Shown here one piece after another: positions 35,656 through 43,794 of a stretch of DNA of 64,000 bases; the first letter of the stretch is position 1; each line of letters begins with the position of its first letter. A model generated the notes under the pieces. It was not told where the DNA came from. It saw nothing but the letters and a program-made list of their open reading frames with translations, and ran no database searches. Position numbers and translations under genes: made by a program. This stretch comes from Spirosoma sp. (lineage in GTDB: Bacteria; Bacteroidota; Bacteroidia; Cytophagales; Spirosomataceae): contig NZ_JAPLET010000030.1 of the NCBI RefSeq assembly GCF_026391055.1, positions 434,001 to 498,000 of the forward strand, written 5' to 3'.

Positions 35656-36342
35656 ATGGAAAAAGCATTCTGGATGAACTCATGGGAATTAGAAGGCCCT
35701 TATACCAGCTTTCACCGCAAGGATATCCACCCTTACCTGATCAAACACCTTCCGCCATTCTCTCTTGAAGGTAAGTCCGTCTTCGTTCCGCTATGCGGTA
35801 AAAGCGTCGATATGATTTACTTCAGCCACTTCGCCAATCGGGTGATCGGGGTCGAACTCGTTGAGAAGGCAGTTCTCCAGTTCTTTTCCGAAAACCAATT
35901 GACATACAGGCGCGTTGGCGATCGGTTCATCTCGGGAAACATCACCATTTTCTGCTGCGATCTTTTCTCCCTAACTCCCGACGATCTTGGCCCGATCGAT
36001 GTTGTTTATGATCGGGCTTCGCTGGTGGCTTTACCCAATGCCATGCGAATGCGCTACCTGCAAACCCTCGAAGAACTGACACCGGTAGGTTCACTGACCT
36101 TCCTGAATACAGTTGAATACGCCCCCACCATGCCTACCCCCCCTTTCAGCATTTCGCCCCGCGATGTTTCGTCGTACTTTCCCAACTATGTAATTAACCA
36201 CGTTGAAAGTCCCGTATTACCCAATCACGGTATGGTACGGAAGTTTAACCTGTCGTTCCTGATTGAACACGGCTTTCTGATGAGGAAGCTGTATCACTCA
36301 TCGGTATGGACCGATGCGGGGCAAATGACCGAAGCTGTTTAA
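35656..36342 (+). CDS. Thiopurine S-methyltransferase family methyltransferase
   Basis: A SAM-dependent methyltransferase of 228 residues. TPMT-family features are FWMNSWELEGPYTSFHRKDIHPYL, the SAM-binding VFVPLCGKSVDMIYF, GVELVEKAVLQFF and DVVYDRASLVALP. Substrates of the family include thiols, halides, thiocyanate and selenium or tellurium compounds. A single gene with a hairpin leader, ending at a REP-like palindrome. The precise substrate is unknown. Confidence 0.85.
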   Translation: MEKAFWMNSWELEGPYTSFHRKDIHPYLIKHLPPFSLEGKSVFVPLCGKSVDMIYFSHFANRVIGVELVEKAVLQFFSENQLTYRRVGDRFISGNITIFCCDLFSLTPDDLGPIDVVYDRASLVALPNAMRMRYLQTLEELTPVGSLTFLNTVEYAPTMPTPPFSISPRDVSSYFPNYVINHVESPVLPNHGMVRKFNLSFLIEHGFLMRKLYHSSVWTDAGQMTEAV

Positions 36343-36368
36343 AACGTTTCTTTTCAATGATTAATGTT

Positions 36369-36398
36369 GTGCCGTCTGGTTTTTGAACCGGGCGGCAC
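36369..36398. repeat. REP-like hairpin at a convergent junction
   Basis: GTGCCGTCTGGTT (36369-36381), loop TTTG, then AACCGGGCGGCAC (36386-36398); 13-bp arms with two G-T-type mismatches. It lies between the TPMT-like gene and the convergent ABC ATPase. Confidence 0.8.
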
Positions 36399-36404
36399 AG
36401 CTGT

Positions 36405-37031
36405 TTAGCGCGTTTTCCACTGCATCACATCCAGCACATTGGGGCAAAAATCGTACTCTTCGGGCTGATTGGAGCCAATGAGCAGAAGCTGGTTGGCGTC
36501 GAGCTGTCGTACCTGCTCGTGGTACCAGGCGGCCCCCTGCCGGTCGAGGTTGGAGGTTGGCTCGTCGAGAATAACGATAGGTGAATTGGAGAAGAAAGCC
36601 AGACCGAGCTTAACGCGCTGCTTCATCCCCGACGAGAAGTACTTGATTTCTTTGTGCCGGGCCTGCGTTAAGAGCAACCGCTCCGCAACGGCTTCGGGGG
36701 TGAGTTTATTCCTGAACGGCTTGAACGTCTGGTGAAATGTCAGCAACTCATCCAGCGTTAGTTCTTCGACCAGTTCGACGTAAGGCGCGGCAATACTCAC
36801 CTGCCGAAACCAGTTGTCGGGTTCGATGAGGGCATTGCTCTTCGTGTAGGTGAGGTTGCCTTCGGTAGCGGGCAGGTTTCCGGCAAGTAATTGAAGCAAT
36901 GTAGACTTTCCGCTACCGTTTGGTCCCACAAAGGTGTAGCTCGTTCCAGCCTGGAGGGTTAAGTTTACCCGCCGAAAAATCCACTCCCGTCTGTATTTCT
37001 TACCGATCCCTTCGGCGTTGATTGTCAACAT
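36405..37031 (-). CDS. ABC transporter ATP-binding protein linked to the lipid A genes
   Basis: 208 residues with Walker A GPNGSGKST, a shortened signature region (YFSSGMKQRVKLGLAFF) and Walker B IVILDEPTSNLD. It resembles CcmA-like small exporter ATPases. No permease gene is adjacent. The ATG at 37031 (MLTINAEGIGKKYRREW) is preferred; the upstream frame to 37073 overlaps the lpxA terminator. In other Bacteroidota an ABC ATPase commonly follows the lpxD-lpxC-lpxA block. The substrate is unknown. Confidence 0.87.
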   Translation of the reverse strand: MLTINAEGIGKKYRREWIFRRVNLTLQAGTSYTFVGPNGSGKSTLLQLLAGNLPATEGNLTYTKSNALIEPDNWFRQVSIAAPYVELVEELTLDELLTFHQTFKPFRNKLTPEAVAERLLLTQARHKEIKYFSSGMKQRVKLGLAFFSNSPIVILDEPTSNLDRQGAAWYHEQVRQLDANQLLLIGSNQPEEYDFCPNVLDVMQWKTR

Positions 37032-37065
37032 TATGTGGTATCCCGGCCTTGCGCCATGAGGGTAA

Positions 37066-37095
37066 AAAAGCACAAGGCTCGGCCTTGTGCCTTTT
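37066..37095 (-). terminator. Intrinsic terminator after lpxA
   Basis: GCACAAGGC (37070-37078) pairs with GCCTTGTGC (37082-37090). On the minus strand the stem is followed by TTTTTT, ending the lpx transcript before the ABC gene. Confidence 0.8.
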
Positions 37096-37105
37096 AGTTA
37101 GCTTT

Positions 37106-37903
37106 TTATTCCCGCTCTGCGTTACTGGTTGACGGGCCCTTCATAATCCCGCGCTCCGACGATCGGATAAAGTTCACAATTTCGTCGCGTTCATCAGATG
37201 GGGGCAGCTCAAGTTCGATTTGTGTCAGGGCATCGGCGTTGTTCAGGCCGCGCAGGTAGATATACCGATAAATCTCCTGAATCTGGTTGATCTGCTCGTT
37301 CGTATACCCCCGCCGACGGATACCTACCGAGTTAATACCGGCATAGGTAAGCGGCTCTCGGGCGGCCTTGGAGAAGGGCGGAACATCTTTCCGAACCAGG
37401 GAGCCTCCCGAAATAAACGCGTGAGCACCGATACGGGTAAACTGAAGTACCGAACTTGACCCGCCGATAATTGCCCAGTCGCCCATAAAGACATGCCCCG
37501 CCATCTGCACGTTATTTGTAATAATGCAGTAGTTACCAATCCGGCAATCGTGCGCTATGTGCGCATACGCCATCACCAGGCAGTTGGCACCAATTTCCGT
37601 CTTCCAATGCTCCTCCGTTCCCCGGCTAATGGTAGCGTACTCCCGAATGGTCGTGTTGTCGCCAATGTACGTTCGGGTATACTCATTGTTAAATTTCAAA
37701 TCCTGGGGTGTTGCCGAGATAACGGCTCCCGGATAAATTTTACAATTGCGGCCAATGCGAGCCCCTTCGTTGATAACGGCGTGAGAACCAATCCAGGTCC
37801 CTTCGGCAATCTCAACGTCTTTATGGATAATAGCAAATGGCTCGATTACCACGTTCTGCGCTATTTTCGCTTCAGGGTGGATATAAGCTAATGGTTGAAT
37901 CAT
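37106..37903 (-). CDS. lpxA: Acyl-ACP--UDP-N-acetylglucosamine O-acyltransferase
   Basis: The first acyl transfer of lipid A synthesis. The 265 residues fold as hexapeptide repeats (left-handed beta helix) from about residue 8 to 190, with a C-terminal helical domain (about 200-265). The catalytic His is in VMAYAHIAHDCRIGN. The ATG at 37903 (MIQPLAYIHPEAKIA) is chosen; the open frame to 37957 consists of word-type repeat. It follows lpxC/fabZ in the same operon. Confidence 0.96.
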   Translation of the reverse strand: MIQPLAYIHPEAKIAQNVVIEPFAIIHKDVEIAEGTWIGSHAVINEGARIGRNCKIYPGAVISATPQDLKFNNEYTRTYIGDNTTIREYATISRGTEEHWKTEIGANCLVMAYAHIAHDCRIGNYCIITNNVQMAGHVFMGDWAIIGGSSSVLQFTRIGAHAFISGGSLVRKDVPPFSKAAREPLTYAGINSVGIRRRGYTNEQINQIQEIYRYIYLRGLNNADALTQIELELPPSDERDEIVNFIRSSERGIMKGPSTSNAERE

Positions 37904-37912
37904 GTTTTTTAC

Positions 37913-37955
37913 GATGAATGATGAAGGATGAATGAAAACGGTTTCATCATTCATC
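37913..37955. repeat. Word-type inverted repeat between lpxC/fabZ and lpxA
   Basis: 13-bp perfect arms (37913-37925 with 37943-37955) of GATGAATGATGAA words. The right arm contains the tandem TGA stop codons of lpxC/fabZ. Similar CATCATT words occur at 8058-8090 upstream of murA. Confidence 0.75.
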
Positions 37956-39348
37956 ATTTCTTTTTAACCAGGCTGGCAATCATGTCTGCTTCACAAACCA
38001 ACTGATTGGCTACATAGCCCCGGCCCTGCATTTTTACAATACCGCGCTTCATGGGTGATGTGAACTCACACTTAAAGATTACCGTATCGCCGGGCAAAAC
38101 GTTGCGCCGGAACCGGCAGTTTTCGATACCTACCAGAAACGGCCAGTAGTTCTCCGGGTCGGGAACGGTACTAAGAACCAGAATACCACCCGTTTGCGCC
38201 ATCGCTTCGAGCTGCATGACACCCGGCATAACCGGATTTCCGGGAAAATGGCCCGGAAAAAACGGTTCGTTCATGGTCACGTTTTTAATCCCGACTACGC
38301 TGTTTTCGTCCAGCGCAATGATCTTATCGATCATCTGAAATGGGTAGCGGTGCGGCAGCAGCTGCGAAATCCGGTTGATATCGAGAACCGGCGGTTGGGT
38401 AGGATCGTACTTGGGGACCTGGTTAACCGCGTTCTTCTGAATCAGTTTCTTGATTTTTTTGGCAAACGCCACGTTGGCCGCGTGGCCGGGCCGGGCGGCC
38501 AGAATCTGCGCCTTGATGGGTCGGCCAATGAGAGCCAGATCACCCACCATATCGAGCAGTTTATGGCGGGCCATTTCGTTCGGGTAGTGCAGTTCCAGAT
38601 TGTTCAGAATGCCCTCCTGTTTGTTGACACTTACCTTCGGCTTCTTGAGCAGATCGGCCAGGTAGTCCAGTTCGCCATCTTTCACTTCCCGATCCACAAT
38701 AACAATGGCATTGGTCAGGTCGCCCCCTTTAATGAGGTTCTGTTTGTACAGCGCTTCCAGTTCGTGCAGAAAAACAAACGTCCGGCAGTTGGCAATCTGC
38801 TCTGGAAACTGGCTGATGTCGTTCAGGTACGCGTGCTGACTGCTGATTACCCGCGAGTTATAGTCGACCATCACCGTAAGCCGATAATCATCCAGCGGCA
38901 AGGCGGCCAGTTCGATGTCTTTCTCCGGATTGCGGTAATGAACGTATTCGCTTACTTCGAAATAGTTACGGCTGGCGTTCTGCTCCTCAATACCGGCTTC
39001 ACGCAGGGCATTGATGAACTGAATGGACGACCCATCCATAATGGGCGGTTCGGGGCCATCCAGCTGAATCAGGACGTTATCCAGCTGTAAACCAACCAGA
39101 GCCGCCAGCGTATGCTCAACGGTATGAATCCGTGCGCCACTCTGCTCGATGGTCGTTCCCCGCGACAGGTCCACCACGTTATCCACGTCGGCATCCACAA
39201 TGGGCTGCCCCGGCAGGTCGATGCGCTGGAATTTATAGCCGTGGTTTGTTGGTGCGGGCAGGAAAGTCATGGTTGCAGAGACCCCTGTGTGCAGGCCCAC
39301 GCCCGATACCGATATGGATTTCTGAATCGTCTGTTGTTTGGTATTCAT
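37954..39348 (-). CDS. lpxC/fabZ: Bifunctional LpxC deacetylase / FabZ dehydratase
   Basis: A 464-residue fusion typical of Bacteroidota. The N-terminal about 300 residues are LpxC (UDP-3-O-acyl-GlcNAc deacetylase, Zn2+): SVSGVGLHTG, HTVEHTLAALVGLQ with zinc His, and the HKLLDMVGDLAL segment. The C-terminal about 150 residues are FabZ (3-hydroxyacyl-ACP dehydratase): LLPHRYPFQMID, FFPGHFPGNPVMPGVMQLEAMAQ with catalytic His and Glu. One polypeptide thus serves lipid A and fatty acid synthesis. Between lpxD and lpxA. Confidence 0.97.
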   Translation of the reverse strand: MNTKQQTIQKSISVSGVGLHTGVSATMTFLPAPTNHGYKFQRIDLPGQPIVDADVDNVVDLSRGTTIEQSGARIHTVEHTLAALVGLQLDNVLIQLDGPEPPIMDGSSIQFINALREAGIEEQNASRNYFEVSEYVHYRNPEKDIELAALPLDDYRLTVMVDYNSRVISSQHAYLNDISQFPEQIANCRTFVFLHELEALYKQNLIKGGDLTNAIVIVDREVKDGELDYLADLLKKPKVSVNKQEGILNNLELHYPNEMARHKLLDMVGDLALIGRPIKAQILAARPGHAANVAFAKKIKKLIQKNAVNQVPKYDPTQPPVLDINRISQLLPHRYPFQMIDKIIALDENSVVGIKNVTMNEPFFPGHFPGNPVMPGVMQLEAMAQTGGILVLSTVPDPENYWPFLVGIENCRFRRNVLPGDTVIFKCEFTSPMKRGIVKMQGRGYVANQLVCEADMIASLVKKK

Positions 39349-39467
39349 TATTCTTTTTCAGTTCTCAGTTTACGGTTCTTGGGCTTCTGGCTGGCGGATA
39401 GGCGGTGTCTTCTCGCGGCAGCCAGCCACAAACCATACACGGTGAATTATAAACCATAAGCCGTAAC

Positions 39468-40496
39468 TTATTTTGCATTTTTCTTTTCCAGATTCGTCAG
39501 CCGTTGTTCCAGGGCCGGCAATTTCCGGAATATGGCCAATGAACGCATACTTTCTTTCAGACCGAAAGCAGGCGAACTATTGAGGGATGTTCCTTCTTCG
39601 TACACATTTTTACCAACACCCGACTGAGCACCTACTTTGGTGCCGTTAGCAATGGTCAGGTGACCGGCAAAGCCAACCTGTCCGGCGATAACGCAGTTCT
39701 GACCAAGCTTCGTCGATCCCGAAATACCAGTCTGCGCGGCAATGACTGTGTTCTCACCAATGTCGACATTATGCCCGATCTGAATCAGGTTGTCCAGTTT
39801 AACCCCTTTGCGAATAATGGTAGAGCCCATGGTAGCGCAGTCGATGGTTGTGTTTGAACCGACATTGACAAAATCTTCCAGGATCACGTTGCCCAGTTGC
39901 GGAATGGTCTTGTAGCTACCATCGGGCTGAGGAGCAAACCCAAACCCTTCACTGCCAATAACGGCATTGGGATGAATCACGCAGCTTTTTCCGATAACGC
40001 AGTCGTCGAGAATACGGGCACCGGGATGGATGATGGTGTTATCGCCAATGCAGACGTTGTTGCCAACATACGCATGTGGATGTATCTTCACATTCCGACC
40101 AATCCGGCAGTTCTGACCGATGTACGAAAAAGCACCCCGGTAGATATGGTCACCAATCTGACAGCCTTCACCCATGTAGGATGGCTGCTCAACTCCTGCT
40201 TTGGCAAAACTCAGTTGCCTGTAGTATTCCTCCAGCAGCTGCGTAAAGGCTGAGTAGGAATTTTCCACAAAAATCAGGGAGGACAAAACAGGCTTTTTCG
40301 GCTGAAACGAACGATCAACAATCACCGCCGATGCCTGAGTTGTATACAGAAACGGTTCATATTTAAGATTCGACAGAAACGAAATATCGCCTGGCTTTCC
40401 TTCTTCAATTTTGGCTAATCCCGTGATTGCCAATGTATCATTTCCGGCGACTTCGCCCCCCAGCAGTGTGGCAATCTGCTTGACTGTAAACTTCAT
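39468..40496 (-). CDS. lpxD: UDP-3-O-acylglucosamine N-acyltransferase
   Basis: The third lipid A step; transfers a second acyl chain to the amino group of UDP-3-O-acyl-GlcN. 342 residues: N-terminal uridine-binding domain (KFTVKQIATLLGGEVAG, ITGLAKIEEGKPGDISFLSN), a hexapeptide beta helix (about 105-290) and a C-terminal helix. The catalytic His is within the QIGHNVDIGENTVIA region. ATG at 40496 chosen over an upstream extension to 40523. First lpx gene of the block, after the HD gene. Confidence 0.96.
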   Translation of the reverse strand: MKFTVKQIATLLGGEVAGNDTLAITGLAKIEEGKPGDISFLSNLKYEPFLYTTQASAVIVDRSFQPKKPVLSSLIFVENSYSAFTQLLEEYYRQLSFAKAGVEQPSYMGEGCQIGDHIYRGAFSYIGQNCRIGRNVKIHPHAYVGNNVCIGDNTIIHPGARILDDCVIGKSCVIHPNAVIGSEGFGFAPQPDGSYKTIPQLGNVILEDFVNVGSNTTIDCATMGSTIIRKGVKLDNLIQIGHNVDIGENTVIAAQTGISGSTKLGQNCVIAGQVGFAGHLTIANGTKVGAQSGVGKNVYEEGTSLNSSPAFGLKESMRSLAIFRKLPALEQRLTNLEKKNAK

Positions 40497-40646
40497 ATGC
40501 GTATGACGGCCGTCGCAAAACACTCGATTTTAGCGAGCGATTGGGCCGCTAAGGTAGCTAACAAATTGCACTTTGCGGATAAAATCGACCGGAAATAGTT
40601 CGTAAGTTGGTAAGTTACCCATTCTGGGTTTACCTATTGTAGTCAG

Positions 40647-41909
40647 TTACTGACTCACCGGTTTACTCAACAATGTCAATTCTTTTGCCCAACAGACGTA
40701 ATAGCGCCGTACGATGTTGGTAAGCACCTGAATATTCGATAAGTCGGAGGCATCGGCAATGTCGATAACTTTTCCTGATTTGAGTTTGATACTGATCCGG
40801 TCGCCGGAGGGTAGGTAAGCGGCATTGGTCGCCTGTCCTTCAACCAGAAAATAAGAAAGCTCCTCATCAGTTAACCCCAGTTGATGCAGTTGCTTTTCCA
40901 GCTCGGCGAGTAGTTCAGCGGCAAAGGGCTCTGTCGACAACATAATTTTAAACAGCCTCCGGTCGAGCAGCATTTGGCAAAGTGTCGACAGGACAAAATC
41001 TGGATGCCGAGCCCATTGCTTGATGCAGAACCAGATATCAAAATCGTCGAGCCGGGTAAAGGCATCTAAATAGGTTTGATTCGTTCGAAAATCGGCCAGC
41101 GAAATACTATCCTGCAAGAACAGCCGAAACGATTCCGGTGCAAAAACGGCCTCGGCGCCAGTCTGCCGAATCAGAAAACGCGCCCGCCGTAAAATCTGAA
41201 TCAGCATCGACTCGGCGCAAATCGAGGTTTTATGTAGATACACCTGCCAGTACATCAGCCGACGGGCATTCAGGAAATTTTCGACGCTTAAAATTCCTTT
41301 GGCTTCCACCACCAGCTGATCGTTTACCAGATCCAGCATTTTAATGATTCGCTCGGCCCCGATGGCTCCTTCGGCCACACCCGTATAGTAGCCGTCGCGG
41401 TTGAGATAATCCATTCGATCCATATCCAGCTGACTCGATATCAACTGATGAAAAAAGGGGCGCTCGTAGGTCCCCTCAAACATTCGGATGGCCAGCGAGA
41501 GAGCCCCATTAAATTGCTGGTTGAGTTCACGCATGAGCAGTAGCGAAATTTCCTCGTGAGGTACATCTTCCAGCAGGCAACATTCCAGCACATGCGAAAA
41601 CGGCCCATGCCCAACGTCGTGCAGTAAAATAGCAATCTGGGCAGCTTCGCATTCTTCCGTACTAATACTGTGGCCCTTGCTTTGCAGGGTACTCATCGCT
41701 TGTCCCATCAGGTGCATGGCGCCCAGAGCGTGATGAAAGCGGGTATGCAGAGCCCCTGGATAAACGTATTCCGATAAACCTAACTGCTTGATACGCCGAA
41801 GACGCTGAAAGTAAGGATGCTCAACCAAATCGAAAAGTAATTCGGTCGGGATCGTGATAAACCCGTAAACGGGATCGTTGAGAATTTTCTTTTTGTTAGG
41901 CGCTGACAT
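40647..41909 (-). CDS. HD-domain phosphohydrolase (dNTPase-like)
   Basis: 420 residues. The metal-binding HD signature is split as HTRFHHALGAMHLM (first His) and ILLHDVGHGPFSHVLE (His-Asp), then later HEEIS. It resembles YdhJ/SAMHD1-like dNTP triphosphohydrolases. The neighbouring lpxD and lpx genes are often found beside this HD protein in Bacteroidota. A -7 element ends 4 bases before the ATG at 41909, predicting a leaderless mRNA. Confidence 0.9.
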   Translation of the reverse strand: MSAPNKKKILNDPVYGFITIPTELLFDLVEHPYFQRLRRIKQLGLSEYVYPGALHTRFHHALGAMHLMGQAMSTLQSKGHSISTEECEAAQIAILLHDVGHGPFSHVLECCLLEDVPHEEISLLLMRELNQQFNGALSLAIRMFEGTYERPFFHQLISSQLDMDRMDYLNRDGYYTGVAEGAIGAERIIKMLDLVNDQLVVEAKGILSVENFLNARRLMYWQVYLHKTSICAESMLIQILRRARFLIRQTGAEAVFAPESFRLFLQDSISLADFRTNQTYLDAFTRLDDFDIWFCIKQWARHPDFVLSTLCQMLLDRRLFKIMLSTEPFAAELLAELEKQLHQLGLTDEELSYFLVEGQATNAAYLPSGDRISIKLKSGKVIDIADASDLSNIQVLTNIVRRYYVCWAKELTLLSKPVSQ

Positions 41910-41913
41910 TCAG

Positions 41914-41921
41914 CAAAGATA
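41914..41921 (-). promoter_or_regulatory. -7 promoter element of the HD hydrolase gene
   Basis: The minus strand reads TATCTTTG and is separated from the ATG at 41909 by 4 bases. Confidence 0.65.
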
Positions 41922-41924
41922 CCG

Positions 41925-41986
41925 GACAGGATTGCAGGATTAACAGGATTATAGACCGAAAAACCGGTCAACTCTGCAATCCTGTC
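41925..41986. repeat. Inverted repeat of CAGGATT words between HD gene and tRNA
   Basis: 13-bp arms GACAGGATTGCAG (41925-41937) and its complement (41974-41986). Extra CAGGATT copies lie in the loop. It overlaps the -33 regions of both the HD gene and the tRNA. Confidence 0.75.
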
Positions 41987-42004
41987 AAAAATTTTGTAAA
42001 TTTG
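41974..42004 (+). promoter_or_regulatory. Promoter of the CAT-anticodon tRNA
   Basis: The -7 element TAAATTTG (41997-42004) is an exact match, 30 bases before the tRNA. The -33 box is weak (CTG, 41974-41976). Confidence 0.6.
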
Positions 42005-42034
42005 CATGCTGAACCTGAGCAATCAATCAGCAAC

Positions 42035-42108
42035 GGGCTTGTAACTCAGTTGGTTAGAGTGCCTGACTCATAATCAGTAAGTCCCTGGTTCGAGTCCAGG
42101 CTGGCCCA
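42035..42108 (+). tRNA. tRNA with CAT anticodon (Met, or Ile2 if lysidine-modified)
   Basis: The cloverleaf is complete at 74 nt: D arm CTCAGTTGGTTAGAG, anticodon loop CTCATAA, T arm CCTGG-TTCGAGT-CCAGG. The acceptor stem (GGGCTTG with CTGGCCC) has one T-T mismatch and one G-T pair, and the anticodon stem has one end mismatch. No CCA is encoded. Whether it is elongator Met or Ile2 cannot be settled by eye. Confidence 0.92.
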
Positions 42109-42109
42109 C

Positions 42110-42155
42110 AACAAAAAAAGCCGCACAACAGAGATGTTGAGCGGCTTTTTTTGTT
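42110..42155 (+). terminator. Intrinsic terminator after the tRNA
   Basis: A 15-bp stem (42110-42124 with 42141-42155) with A/T runs on both sides and GCCGC core. The loop contains a smaller CAACA/TGTTG hairpin. Confidence 0.9.
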
Positions 42156-42203
42156 TATTCCCGTCCGGTTTAACGGCTTATAGGCTCCCCCCCCTCAGCT
42201 ACT

Positions 42204-43247
42204 GTGAAAAAGTCGATTACATTTCTCTATTCGTCCGCCATCAGCGTACTGGCTTTATTTTTTACCAGTAGTGTTACGCAAGCTCAGAAGTTTGCCAGGG
42301 GTGCCGATGTAGGCTGGCTTCAGCAGATGGAAGCCACTGGCTATGTGTTCTATAACGACAAGGGCGTGGCGCAGGACTGCTTTCAGATACTGAAAGATAG
42401 AGGCATCAATTCGGTCCGGTTCCGGGTATTCGTTAATCCATCGGCCGATAAGGTCAACGGCCATTGCGGCCGGGACGAAGTTGTTATAATGGCCAAACGA
42501 GCGAAGGCTTTTGGCTTTCGAATCATGATCGACTTTCACTACAGCGATACCTGGGCCGACCCCGGCCATCAGCTCAAACCAGTTGCCTGGGCCAAGCACA
42601 GCTTCAGTCAATTAAAGACCGATGTATATGACCACACCCTCGATGTCATAAAAGCCTTAAAAGCCAGCGGTATTACGCCGGAGTGGGTTCAGATTGGTAA
42701 CGAAATAGGAAATGGCATGTTATGGCCCGATGGCAGCACAACGAACTATCCGCAGCTAGCCCAATTAATTACCAGCGGCTATAAGGCCGTGAAAGCAGTT
42801 AGCCCAACGACCAAAGTAATTGTTCACCTCGAAAGCGGTAATGACAACGCCAAGTTCAGAACGTTTTTCGATAACGTAACTGTCCATGGAGCCCGGTTCG
42901 ATGTCATCGGCCTGTCCTATTACCCATACTGGATCGGTTCAGATTATACCGCATCCATTGGCAATCTGGCGGCTAACCTCAACGACATGGCGAGCCGGTA
43001 TGGTAAGGACGTGATTGTGGCCGAAGTGGGTGACGATTATACCGCTGTGCAGAAGACCTACGACATGCTCGTTGCCGTGCAGAAGGTTGTGAAAGCCGTA
43101 CCCGGTTCGAGCGGGCTGGGCGTTTTTTACTGGGAGCCGGAAGGCGCCAAAAGCTGGAGTAATTACCAGTTAAACGCCTGGGGCGACGATGGCAAGCCCA
43201 CCAGAGCGCTCGATGCCTTCCTGACCGAAATACCAGTCCCCCGGTAA
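42204..43247 (+). CDS. GH53 arabinogalactan endo-beta-1,4-galactanase, secreted
   Basis: 347 residues with a signal peptide ending near VTQAQ. The GH53 TIM barrel is complete: ARGADVGWLQQME, FRVFVNPS, IDFHYSDTWADPGHQ. The acid/base Glu167 is in WVQIGNEIGNG and the nucleophile Glu274 in VIVAEVGDDY. It cleaves beta-1,4-galactan of pectin side chains in the periplasm or outside the cell. The start is a GTG at 42204. It stands alone, away from the SusC/SusD operon at 50571, and is closed by a terminator. Confidence 0.94.
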   Translation: MKKSITFLYSSAISVLALFFTSSVTQAQKFARGADVGWLQQMEATGYVFYNDKGVAQDCFQILKDRGINSVRFRVFVNPSADKVNGHCGRDEVVIMAKRAKAFGFRIMIDFHYSDTWADPGHQLKPVAWAKHSFSQLKTDVYDHTLDVIKALKASGITPEWVQIGNEIGNGMLWPDGSTTNYPQLAQLITSGYKAVKAVSPTTKVIVHLESGNDNAKFRTFFDNVTVHGARFDVIGLSYYPYWIGSDYTASIGNLAANLNDMASRYGKDVIVAEVGDDYTAVQKTYDMLVAVQKVVKAVPGSSGLGVFYWEPEGAKSWSNYQLNAWGDDGKPTRALDAFLTEIPVPR

Positions 43248-43272
43248 CCTCTCATTGGGGTGTTCATAAAAA

Positions 43273-43294
43273 AAGCCCGGCTATGGCCGGGCTT
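43273..43294 (+). terminator. Terminator after the GH53 gene
   Basis: AAGCCCGGC (43273-43281), loop TATG, GCCGGGCTT (43286-43294). An A-run precedes it, so it may work better on the minus strand, for the small gene at 43324. Confidence 0.75.
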
Positions 43295-43323
43295 ACACAG
43301 TAAGATAAACAGACGTGTGCGCA

Positions 43324-43623
43324 TCATCTTACTTTGCACACACCTTTCACGGTATAATCGCCATAAACGGATCGTTCAACACTGATTTTGTACTGACCGT
43401 ATCCCTCAACAAATCGGATCGATTTCATAACAAACCGATTTAGCCCAAGCGAGCTGTCATTGTCCGTTGTTATGTCTTCAATCATACGGAAATTATCAAA
43501 CAGGAAGTCGGCGAAGCCTTCCGTTTGCATTAATACGTGACTTACAGCCACATAGCCCATAAAGGACTCAACAGTAGAATTAACGTTAATTACGGTTGCG
43601 GTGAGTGCTTCTTCTAAAATCAT
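43324..43623 (-). CDS. Hypothetical protein (99 aa)
   Basis: Not recognised. 99 residues, starting MILEEALTATVINVNSTVES, without signal peptide or membrane helix. Mixed alpha/beta composition with SIRFVEGYGQYKISVERSVYG near the C-terminus. The upstream 100 bases are AT-rich and could hold a promoter. It is bounded on both sides by terminators, so it forms its own unit. Confidence 0.55.
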   Translation of the reverse strand: MILEEALTATVINVNSTVESFMGYVAVSHVLMQTEGFADFLFDNFRMIEDITTDNDSSLGLNRFVMKSIRFVEGYGQYKISVERSVYGDYTVKGVCKVR

Positions 43624-43725
43624 AGTTTATATTTTTTTGAAACAATATACGCCATATATGTATATAGGTAAAATAGGCAACATCAAAAATAGTCTCTTGC
43701 TGACGAAAATCATCTGATTAGATAT

Positions 43726-43764
43726 AAAAAAGCCTTCATATCATTGAAATATGAAGGCTTTTTT
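43726..43764. terminator. Terminator after the Gfo/Idh gene
   Basis: Perfect 16-bp stem (43726-43741 with 43749-43764): six A, GCCTTCATAT and its complement with six T. Symmetric, so it may act on both strands. Confidence 0.9.
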
Positions 43765-43794
43765 AGAATGAGCGGACGGCAAATTTTCCTTAAC

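Noticed and set aside
38194-39090. Long open frame opposite lpxC/fabZ (298 codons, plus strand)
   Set aside because: Antisense to a conserved fusion gene and rich in residues expected from reverse-complemented coding sequence; no signal or domain.
42035-42108. Pseudo-tRNA because of stem mismatches
   Set aside because: The promoter, T arm, anticodon loop and terminator are all intact, and the mismatches are few; a functional tRNA is more likely.
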